From an uncultured Erysipelotrichaceae bacterium (GTDB lineage: Bacteria > Bacillota_I > Bacilli_A > RF39 > UBA660), in contig CACZQV010000030.1 in assembly GCA_902783435.1 (NCBI GenBank), positions 1-5,011 on the forward strand: a stretch of 5,011 nucleotides of DNA, written 5' to 3'. Made by a program: the position numbers and the translations under genes. Below, piece after piece: positions 1 to 4,893 of the stretch. The notes beneath the pieces were generated by a model. The model worked only from the letters and a program-made list of their open reading frames with translations, had not been told where the DNA came from and did not search any database. Position 1 is the stretch's first letter. Each line of letters starts with the position of its first letter.

Positions 1-98
1 AAAGGTAGTAATAAATTAATTAGTTGTTTGTTTACACCTACCACAAACTCTCTATAAACATCATTAATCTATCGTGTCCTTTGTCAATGTATTTACAT
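1..98 (-). ncRNA. T-box leader (5' half of stem I, cut by window edge)
   Basis: T-box leaders sense uncharged tRNA and control transcription of a downstream aminoacyl-tRNA synthetase or amino-acid gene. Read on the minus strand, the region shows the hallmark distal stem I block: AGAGAG (48-53), a 6-bp helix GTTTGT/ACAAAC (43-48 with 26-31), and an 11-nt loop GGTAGGTGTAA (32-42) that fits the family pattern GGnnGGTGnAA. Outer helices also form: 63-73 with 10-20 (AT-rich, with G-U pairs) and AAAGG/CCTTT (78-82 with 1-5), which would close stem I at the window edge. The internal loop between these helices (about 6-9 and 74-77) is where the specifier should lie; I cannot assign the codon securely (ACT, TAC and CTA are all readable). 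The antiterminator with its T-box sequence, the terminator and the regulated gene lie beyond the left edge. The match comes from recalled family motifs, not from a covariance search. Confidence 0.72.
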
Positions 99-103
99 AA
101 ATA

Positions 104-132
104 ATAATATACTTATTTTTTTATTTTGTCAA
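104..132 (-). promoter_or_regulatory. sigma-A promoter for the T-box transcript
   Basis: On the minus strand TTGACA (127-132), a 17-nt spacer and TATTAT (104-109) give a perfect -35 and a 5/6 -10. Transcription would begin near 96-98, just upstream of the predicted stem I. The -35 box abuts the TAA stop codon of the M23 peptidase gene (133-135), and I see no terminator hairpin between that gene and this promoter, so readthrough from the peptidase gene would also enter the leader. Confidence 0.75.
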
Positions 133-936
133 TTATCTACTATTCCAACTATAAGGTACATACATGTGTACACCTAAACCAAAATAACCTTGATTAATTC
201 TAGTATTTGCATATCTAAAGAATCCATTTAAATCTTTACAATATGGATCGTTTGGATCATATAAGGCACAATCTACTAAAGTAAAATGTAAATGTACTCC
301 TGTTGAATTACCTGTAGTTCCCATTAATCCTAAAGAATCGTTTATAGTTACAGGTTTACCTATATATATATTACTTGCGAAAGTTGATAAATGTGCATAT
401 TGTGATGTATAGTTTTTCCCATCAATAATGTGATGTACTGTTACAACTAATGCTCCTGCAGGATCTCTATATATATTACTAATAGTTCCATTAGCTACAG
501 GAAATATAGGTTCACTGCTTCCTCTTGGACTTGTTATATCATAAGCAGCATGTCCATAATGTGGAAATTGTGATACAGTTCCCATTTCAGTAGGTAAATA
601 CCAAACTCTTCTAGGAGGTTCTGGTGCTTGTTCTACTTTATTAACAGGTTCTATTTTTACTTCTTCTACTTCTAATTTGTCTAATGATACTTCTTCTACA
701 TTATTATCATTAATATTAGTAATAAGTAATGATGTTAAAGGATAATTCTTCTTTACATCTTTCTTTTCTTTTACTTCTACATCTGCCATATCTTTTGTAT
801 TAATATATTCAAAATCAAAATTATAATTTTCCTCTTCAAATGCATGAACTGTTTGTAGTCCGATGGAAATCATTAATATTGATATAGCTATTGTCAAAAT
901 AATTTTTCCTCTTTTTTCTTGTTCTCTTGTTAGCAT
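133..936 (-). CDS. M23 family metallopeptidase, exported or membrane-anchored
   Basis: A 267-residue zinc endopeptidase of the LytM/lysostaphin type, which cuts peptide cross-links in peptidoglycan outside the membrane. Residues 11-31 form a hydrophobic segment after a charged N-terminus; a VHA motif ending at residue 32 could be a signal-peptidase site, so the protein is either secreted or held by an uncleaved anchor. Residues 33-110 are a charged Glu/Lys/Val linker ending in a Pro-rich patch. The catalytic domain follows: HxxxD at H129/D133, YAHL at 180-183 (H182) and HLHF at 215-218 (H215, H217), the expected zinc ligands and catalytic His. C223 and C233 sit ten residues apart after HxH and might form a disulfide. 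The ATG at 934-936 has AAGGGG (944-949) 7 nt upstream. It has its own consensus promoter and appears monocistronic. Whether it acts in growth, division or lysis cannot be told from sequence. Confidence 0.93.
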   Translation of the reverse strand: MLTREQEKRGKIILTIAISILMISIGLQTVHAFEEENYNFDFEYINTKDMADVEVKEKKDVKKNYPLTSLLITNINDNNVEEVSLDKLEVEEVKIEPVNKVEQAPEPPRRVWYLPTEMGTVSQFPHYGHAAYDITSPRGSSEPIFPVANGTISNIYRDPAGALVVTVHHIIDGKNYTSQYAHLSTFASNIYIGKPVTINDSLGLMGTTGNSTGVHLHFTLVDCALYDPNDPYCKDLNGFFRYANTRINQGYFGLGVHMYVPYSWNSR

Positions 937-962
937 ATTTTTTCCCCTTAAAGATGCGCTTT

Positions 963-991
963 ATTATACAAAAAAAAGAAGATTTTGTCAA
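963..991 (-). promoter_or_regulatory. perfect consensus sigma-A promoter for the M23 gene
   Basis: The minus strand reads TTGACA (986-991), a 17-nt spacer and TATAAT (963-968), an exact match to both consensus hexamers at ideal spacing. Transcription would start near 955-957, giving a leader of about 20 nt with AAGGGG before the ATG at 936. The -35 begins one base after the stop codon of the RNB gene. Confidence 0.88.
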
Positions 992-1006
992 TTTATCTTC
1001 TCTTTT
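970..1006 (-). terminator. Rho-independent-type terminator of the RNB gene, overlapping the M23 promoter
   Basis: On the minus strand AGAAGAT (995-1001) pairs with ATCTTCT (977-983) across an 11-nt loop, followed by seven T (970-976). The helix can extend outwards to about 12 bp, using the flanking A run and one G-U pair, at the cost of the U tract. The 5' arm includes the end of the RNB coding sequence and its stop codon (993-995). The stem has only two G-C pairs in its core, so strength is uncertain, but hairpin, U tract and position fit termination. Confidence 0.5.
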
Positions 1007-2939
1007 GATATACTCTTTTATAATCTTTAACAAACCAATCCATTTGTGATAATGTTGCATTTAATTCTATTGCTATGTTTTCTATTGCTTCTCTTAATTC
1101 TTGTTTTTCTTCTTCTGTTGGTACTTTATCATAACAAACTTCTAAAGCATGTTCATTTACAATATCTGGTCCTCTTCTTATTTCAGATGTACAATGAAGA
1201 TATCGTCTTAAACCTACTCCATAGTGTGATCCTTTAGTAGCATACCAAGCATTTGGAAATAATCCACTAATAAGTTCTAATAATTTTTTATATTGATCTC
1301 CACCATATGTTTTAGTTAAATTATCTACTAAAGCTTCTAGTTTTTTAATATTTTTTTCATTAAATTCAAGAACTCTAAGTATACAAGGAATATCATTTTT
1401 ATCAAAATATTCTGCTACTCTATTACCTGTTAATAACATAGTTTGATAAACTATTTTTTCTGCTCCTACTCTTTTAACTCTTAAATCTGAAAAGTCATCT
1501 ATATTTTCTTTTACTTGTTCATATATTTCTGTTGTTTTATATTTCTTACCAAGAATAGCTGTTACTATTTGTAAGTTTTTAATTGTAGTTTCTAACTCTT
1601 TATTATTTGAACCATTTTTTATAATATCATCTGCTTCATCATAAGTAAGTCTTTTATTATTAGTAGTAATAGTCTTTGGAAATCTTTCACTTATAACATT
1701 ACCATTTTCATCTATTTCAAAATAATAACTTCTAGTAAGTCTTGACCTACCTTCTAAAAGTGATGCTGTATCAGTAGCAAATGAATATGGGAATATTGGA
1801 ATTACTCTATCAAAGTCACCTTCTACTGTTTGATATTTTTTAGGTAAGTAAATTGATCTTCCTCTTTTTATAGCTGTTTGGACTATATCAGAATGATAAT
1901 CAAAATATCCTAAAACTGATGCTATATGTACTCCTAATAAGTAATTACCATTATCTAGTTTTTTACAAGACAATCCATCATCTATTTCTAAAGCATGTTC
2001 TCCATCTATAGTAACTACATAATCTTCTACTTTTTCTCTATCAGTCATTTCACCAACTTTTGATTCTTTAACTAATTTAGCTTTTTCTATAATTTCTTCA
2101 TCAAAGTAAACATCAATATGATATTTAGCTGCAATATCATCTATCTTTTGTTCTTTTTCTTCATTACCTTGAATTCTATCTATTATTCTATTTAAATCAT
2201 CTATTATAGGTTTATTCTTTTTGTAGTTCTTTTTACCTATACTTAGATTATTAACTTCTTTATTTAATAATTCTAAAAATTTTCTTTTATCTTTTTCTTT
2301 TAAATCAAATGCTTTTTGAGATAAAATTAATGATAAAAGATTACCATAATATAAAATATCTTCTGTATCTTTTTCTTTTATATTTTTTAAATATTTTAAT
2401 AATATTATTTGAATAAGAGGCATTTCTTTTCTATCTTTAACATTAACTAAAGATGGCATTTTTTTAAATGTATATTCAATATATGGAATATCTTTTATAT
2501 GACAAGTTAATAAATCCATTAAGTCATATTGTTTAGTTTCTTTTTCTTCTGTGTCATCTGCAATTTTTTCTATTTCATTTCTTAATTTGTCTAATTCCTT
2601 ATAGGCATTTTCTATATTTATAAATTTACTTTTATTCTCTAATTTTAATCTATCAATTTTTTCATCTAATTTGTGTATTCTTCTTGCGACTATTTTTCTA
2701 TTAACTGTATCTGTATTATTCATTATCATAGTAATGCAGTTTAATAGTTCTTTTACTTTATCTAATGATTCTACTCCTGTTACAGAATCTAATTCTCTAT
2801 TTATAACATTAAAAAGAATATCGATTATTTCATCAGCAGCTTTTGGATCTTTTTTGGCACAATCACATAGAGCTTCATCAGAAACTCTTTGTCCTTTACC
2901 TGAAACAAAATTTGTTAATGCTTTCTCGATATTCTTCAT
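993..2939 (-). CDS. RNB-domain (RNase II/R-like) exoribonuclease of atypical architecture
   Basis: A 648-residue protein whose second half is an RNB catalytic domain, the 3'-to-5' processive exoribonuclease fold of RNase II and RNase R. Catalytic motif: IDGEHALEIDD at 311-321, giving D312, E318, D320 and D321; E318 replaces the second of four usual Asp residues. Other family landmarks are GVHIASV (336-342), RGRSIYL (359-365), DRVIPIFP (377-384), RLTRS (400-404), IPCILRV (517-523) and TSEIRRGPD (584-592), which corresponds to the RNA-binding TSPIRRY-type motif. Residues 1-300 look mostly helical and charged, with a possible coiled coil near 85-130, and show no recognisable cold-shock domains. 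The protein ends about 55 residues after the IRR motif, with no room for a full S1 domain. Thus it is neither a standard RNase R nor a standard RNase II, and I give no symbol. ATG at 2937-2939, 3 nt after dnaI; its SD lies inside the end of dnaI. Confidence 0.88.
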   Translation of the reverse strand: MKNIEKALTNFVSGKGQRVSDEALCDCAKKDPKAADEIIDILFNVINRELDSVTGVESLDKVKELLNCITMIMNNTDTVNRKIVARRIHKLDEKIDRLKLENKSKFINIENAYKELDKLRNEIEKIADDTEEKETKQYDLMDLLTCHIKDIPYIEYTFKKMPSLVNVKDRKEMPLIQIILLKYLKNIKEKDTEDILYYGNLLSLILSQKAFDLKEKDKRKFLELLNKEVNNLSIGKKNYKKNKPIIDDLNRIIDRIQGNEEKEQKIDDIAAKYHIDVYFDEEIIEKAKLVKESKVGEMTDREKVEDYVVTIDGEHALEIDDGLSCKKLDNGNYLLGVHIASVLGYFDYHSDIVQTAIKRGRSIYLPKKYQTVEGDFDRVIPIFPYSFATDTASLLEGRSRLTRSYYFEIDENGNVISERFPKTITTNNKRLTYDEADDIIKNGSNNKELETTIKNLQIVTAILGKKYKTTEIYEQVKENIDDFSDLRVKRVGAEKIVYQTMLLTGNRVAEYFDKNDIPCILRVLEFNEKNIKKLEALVDNLTKTYGGDQYKKLLELISGLFPNAWYATKGSHYGVGLRRYLHCTSEIRRGPDIVNEHALEVCYDKVPTEEEKQELREAIENIAIELNATLSQMDWFVKDYKRVYQKRR

Positions 2940-2942
2940 TTA

Positions 2943-3845
2943 TTAATTTCTCCTATTTTTACTAACTAATTCTAAATTTACTGTTAGTTGTTTAATTCTT
3001 TCAATAATTCGTTTTGCTTTTACTTTATCTACACCACTTGATGTAGTTGCTAAAGCTTTTTCTAATTCGTTTAATGTTAAATTAGAAGTAAAGAATGTTG
3101 GTAAATTATTTTCCATTCTATATTGAAGAATTGGTCCTAATATCTCATCTCTTGACCATGGACTAGTATTTTCTGCACCTATGTCATCTAATAATAGTAA
3201 TGGTACTTTTTTAGTTTGATCAATCTTTTCACTAAAATCATTTGAGAATGATGTTTTTAAATTTAATAGGAAATCAGGATAATATACTAAGATACTTCTT
3301 ACTCCTTTTTTAGCCATCTCATTAAATAAAGACGCTATTAAGTAAGTTTTACCAGATCCAAATGATCCATTTAAATATATTCCTTTTGGTTTATCTTCAT
3401 TATTATAATTATCTATAAACTCCTTAAAATATTTAATTATTGGAATTCTAGCTTTATCATCTTTATATATATCTTTAAAAGATGCATCTTTTATTTCTTT
3501 TGGTAATTCATATAAATCTAAATTTTCCTTATATGAATCTTCTTTTAACTTCTTATCCATTTTAGGACATGTATCATAAGAAAAAGTAATTACATTTCCA
3601 TTATCTATTGCGGTATAACAATATCCTTTTATTTTATTTGGACAATTTTCTAAGTTTTTACAATTTTTACAGTTATAAAATTCTTCACAAGATTCTTCTA
3701 ATGATGAAGTATATTTAATTAATATATCTTCTTTTATATTTAAATTATATACATAGTCTTTAAATTCTTTTTTTGCACAAGCATCTTGAAATGATTGAAT
3801 TAACTTTTTATTATCAACTTCATAAATATCAGTTACTTTTTTCAT
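2943..3845 (-). CDS. dnaI: Primosomal protein DnaI, replicative helicase loader (AAA+ ATPase)
   Basis: A 300-residue homologue of Bacillus DnaI, which loads the hexameric replicative helicase onto DNA at origins and restarting forks. The N-terminal half is the helicase-binding domain with a zinc site: C59, C62, C76 and C93, with a further C68 in the CPN motif. The spacing (3, 14, 17) matches the zinc ligands I recall for B. subtilis DnaI, with Cys in place of the third, His, ligand. The C-terminal AAA+ domain has Walker A GSFGSGKT (160-167, K166, T167), Walker B LLLLDD (216-221), sensor 1 FFTSN (251-255) and a likely arginine finger at R283 in IIERIK. Length is close to the roughly 310 residues typical of the family. 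The ATG at 3843-3845 has an AGAGGAAG site about 8-9 nt upstream. In Bacillus dnaI follows dnaB; here the gene upstream is a DUF1653-like gene and dnaB is not seen. It is first gene of a two-gene unit with the RNB exonuclease. Confidence 0.94.
   Translation of the reverse strand: MKKVTDIYEVDNKKLIQSFQDACAKKEFKDYVYNLNIKEDILIKYTSSLEESCEEFYNCKNCKNLENCPNKIKGYCYTAIDNGNVITFSYDTCPKMDKKLKEDSYKENLDLYELPKEIKDASFKDIYKDDKARIPIIKYFKEFIDNYNNEDKPKGIYLNGSFGSGKTYLIASLFNEMAKKGVRSILVYYPDFLLNLKTSFSNDFSEKIDQTKKVPLLLLDDIGAENTSPWSRDEILGPILQYRMENNLPTFFTSNLTLNELEKALATTSSGVDKVKAKRIIERIKQLTVNLELVSKNRRN
2950..2954 (-). promoter_or_regulatory. Shine-Dalgarno site of the RNB gene inside the 3' end of dnaI
   Basis: AGGAG on the minus strand lies 10 nt before the RNB start codon and within the last codons of dnaI (stop TAA at 2943-2945). 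With a 3-nt intergenic gap this implies one mRNA and probable translational coupling of the RNB gene to dnaI. Confidence 0.75.
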
Positions 3846-3866
3846 ACAATCACTTCCTCTAATTTA

Positions 3867-3895
3867 ATTTTACTTTAAATAAAAAAAAATGTCTA
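3867..3895 (-). promoter_or_regulatory. Probable dnaI promoter
   Basis: The minus strand reads TAGACA (3890-3895), a 17-nt spacer that is mostly the T9 tract, and TAAAAT (3867-3872): 5/6 matches in each hexamer at ideal spacing. The -35 is the outer tip of the inverted-repeat arm, so folding or protein binding at the repeat could affect initiation. Start would be near 3860, very close to the dnaI SD. Confidence 0.55.
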
Positions 3896-3975
3896 TAAAC
3901 TTTACTATATTTGATATATTAATTATTTATAGTTTTAAATTTCTAATATTATATATCAAATATACGTTATAGACA
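3881..3975 (-). terminator. Interrupted 86-bp inverted repeat plus T9 tract, terminator-like
   Basis: Two arm pairs are perfect: TGTCTATAA (3890-3898) with TTATAGACA (3967-3975), and a 14-bp arm TATATTTGATATAT (3906-3919) with its complement at 3951-3964. They are separated by asymmetric interior loops of 7 nt and 2 nt, around a 31-nt central loop (3920-3950). On the minus strand the structure starts 4 nt after the DUF1653-like stop codon and is followed at once by nine T (3881-3889), which is the form of an intrinsic terminator. The stem is almost all A-T, so it may be weak as a terminator. The length and the TGT...ACA ends also fit a small non-autonomous element, but no flanking duplication is seen. 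Confidence 0.55.
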
Positions 3976-3979
3976 ACAC

Positions 3980-4345
3980 TTATTTAGAAAATTTTGTTTT
4001 AATATATTCTTTTTTATTTTCAACAAAACTATTATCTTTAATTTCTTGTATTTCTTCTTCAGTTAATGGTTCTACTCTTAATGTTTGATTAAATACTTTT
4101 TTCTTTTCATCAGATAATTCACTAGATATATCTTCATATTCTCTACAAAATAATTTATTTTCTTGAAAAATATTACTATAGACTACTAAATTAGTTGCGC
4201 AAGATAAATCTCCTTCTCCCGTATAAGTAATAGAATCATCTATATCAGTACCTTTTACACCTAATTTTTCTATTCTGTAAATATTCTTTTCTAATAAATT
4301 TGTACCTTTAAAATGTTTACATAGCATTCCTACTTTATATATCAT
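3980..4345 (-). CDS. DUF1653-like small protein
   Basis: A 121-residue soluble protein with no signal peptide or membrane segment. The N-terminal part has KHFKG (10-14) followed by NIYRI (21-25), then NLVVYSNIF (52-60) and FCREYEDIS (66-74). This order resembles DUF1653, a small beta-rich domain with a [YK]xHFKGnxYxV start and a VVY middle, whose function is not established. The stretch between (29-50) is longer than in short DUF1653 proteins and is acidic, and residues 75-121 form a charged, probably helical tail. There are three cysteines (9, 49, 67) without a clear metal motif. The start is placed at the ATG 4343-4345, because AGGAG at 4354-4358 then lies 8 nt upstream; the GTG at 4352-4354 overlaps that site. 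It has its own promoter and a terminator-like repeat on either side, so it appears monocistronic. Confidence 0.8.
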   Translation of the reverse strand: MIYKVGMLCKHFKGTNLLEKNIYRIEKLGVKGTDIDDSITYTGEGDLSCATNLVVYSNIFQENKLFCREYEDISSELSDEKKKVFNQTLRVEPLTEEEIQEIKDNSFVENKKEYIKTKFSK

Positions 4346-4353
4346 TTTAATCA

Positions 4354-4358
4354 CTCCT
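4354..4358 (-). promoter_or_regulatory. Shine-Dalgarno site that sets the DUF1653-like start
   Basis: AGGAG on the minus strand sits 8 nt before ATG 4345, a standard distance. The upstream in-frame GTG at 4352-4354 shares a base with this site and cannot use it, so the protein begins MIYKVG rather than three residues earlier. Confidence 0.8.
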
Positions 4359-4367
4359 TGGATAGTT

Positions 4368-4395
4368 ATTTTAGCATACTTTATTTGTTTATCAA
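4368..4395 (-). promoter_or_regulatory. Extended -10 promoter for the DUF1653-like gene
   Basis: On the minus strand TTGATA (4390-4395), a 16-nt spacer and TAAAAT (4368-4373), with TG at 4375-4376 forming an extended -10 (TGCTAAAAT). Transcription would begin near 4361, giving a leader of about 16 nt that contains the SD. Confidence 0.65.
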
Positions 4396-4397
4396 AG

Positions 4398-4419
4398 AAA
4401 AAAAGATATATTATCTTCT
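4398..4419 (-). terminator. Weak terminator-like hairpin after the HMA-like gene
   Basis: On the minus strand AAGATA (4412-4417) pairs with TATCTT (4403-4408) over a 3-nt loop, extendable by a G-U and an A-U pair, and runs into a T tract (4398-4404). It lies 8 nt or more after the HMA-like stop codon (4428-4430). With one or two G-C pairs it would be a weak stem; position is the main support. Confidence 0.4.
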
Positions 4420-4427
4420 AGGTATTA

Positions 4428-4865
4428 TTAGTTATACTTTTCTTTTATATATTTAATTAATTCTTTCTCATTATAATCTTCATCATATTCAATTATAAAT
4501 TCTATGTTATAAGCAGACTTATTAAAATCATAGTTTGATTTAACTGATTTTATTTTATCATTTTTAAATAATTCCATAACCAAATCTTTATAACAAAATT
4601 CACAACACATATCATCAATTACATACTTTAATGTTTTACTTTTATTATTAAAATTTTTATTAAATTCTACTAAATTAGAATATTTACTTTTTTCAAATAA
4701 TTCAATATATTTCATAACAATATTAGGAGTCGTTTTTTCATTTAATTTTATATTTAATTTAATAAAATAATTATCATAATCTATTTCTACATCAGTTATT
4801 CCTTCTTGACTTAATAAAAATTCTCTAAGTTCAGGATTTACAATACCATCTAGTTTTATTTCCAT
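4428..4865 (-). CDS. Protein with tandem HMA-like domains, second one with CxxC
   Basis: A 145-residue soluble protein built of two segments that each read as a beta-alpha-beta-beta-alpha-beta ferredoxin-like fold of the heavy-metal-associated (HMA) type. Residues 1-57 (from MEIKLDGI) resemble HMA in strand pattern and the Gly-Ile-x-x-Val turn at 22-26, but have Val-Asn-Pro-Glu where the metal site should be. Residues 79-142 hold MCCEFC at 86-91, that is MxCxxC with C88 and C91 plus an extra C87, as in copper chaperones and P-type ATPase N-termini; the usual Gly before Met is Asp. Residues 58-78 are an Asn/Lys-rich linker. A role in binding Cu(I) or another soft metal is inferred, not shown, and no copper ATPase or metalloregulator is visible nearby. 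Start chosen at ATG 4863-4865, because AGGAG lies 7 nt upstream; a start 21 codons earlier would overlap the preceding gene in another frame. Confidence 0.72.
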   Translation of the reverse strand: MEIKLDGIVNPELREFLLSQEGITDVEIDYDNYFIKLNIKLNEKTTPNIVMKYIELFEKSKYSNLVEFNKNFNNKSKTLKYVIDDMCCEFCYKDLVMELFKNDKIKSVKSNYDFNKSAYNIEFIIEYDEDYNEKELIKYIKEKYN

Positions 4866-4872
4866 ATAGATT

Positions 4873-4877
4873 CTCCT
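4873..4877 (-). promoter_or_regulatory. Shine-Dalgarno site that sets the HMA-like start
   Basis: AGGAG, preceded by a run of A on the minus strand, lies 7 nt before ATG 4865. It decides against the in-frame ATG at 4926-4928, which has no such site and lies within the DUF1016-like reading frame. Confidence 0.85.
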
Positions 4878-4882
4878 TTTTT

Positions 4883-4893
4883 TTATTATATCA
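4883..4893 (-). promoter_or_regulatory. Possible extended -10 element before the HMA-like gene
   Basis: The minus strand reads TGATATAAT across 4885-4893, an exact TGnTATAAT extended -10 in which TGA is also the stop codon of the upstream gene. There is no good -35 at 16-18 nt (CTAGAG at 17). The start would be near 4878, leaving a leader of only about 13 nt that begins at the SD. AT richness makes a chance match possible; cotranscription with the upstream gene is the alternative. Confidence 0.35.

Noticed and set aside
82..87. Second TTGACA downstream of the T-box promoter
   Set aside because: No TATAAT-like hexamer lies 16-18 nt downstream (ATGATG at 17), and the bases overlap the closing helix of the proposed stem I.
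836..1060. Minus-strand frame of 74 codons across the RNB/M23 junction
   Set aside because: It overlaps the end of the RNB gene, a perfect promoter and the start of the M23 gene in another frame; its Lys-rich sequence has no domain.
1046..1237. Plus-strand open frame of 63 codons within the RNB gene
   Set aside because: Its Leu-rich composition is the antisense of Lys/Glu-rich codons; it has no ribosome site and lies fully inside a strong minus-strand gene.
2671..2946. Plus-strand open frame of 91 codons opposite the start of the RNB gene
   Set aside because: Complement of well-supported coding sequence with no recognisable domain; the apparent hydrophobicity comes from antisense AT-rich codons.
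3881..3979. The dnaI-upstream repeat as a MITE with TGT...ACA ends
   Set aside because: No target-site duplication flanks it and no second copy is in the window; its position after a stop codon and before T9 is explained better as a terminator-like structure.
4346..4354. GTG start three codons upstream of the DUF1653-like ATG
   Set aside because: The GTG overlaps the AGGAG site, which is at the right distance only from ATG 4345.
4891..4893. TGA read as Trp (Mycoplasma code)
   Set aside because: Reading through would run into the AGGAG and start of the HMA-like gene, the protein ends naturally there, and Trp in the checked genes is TGG.
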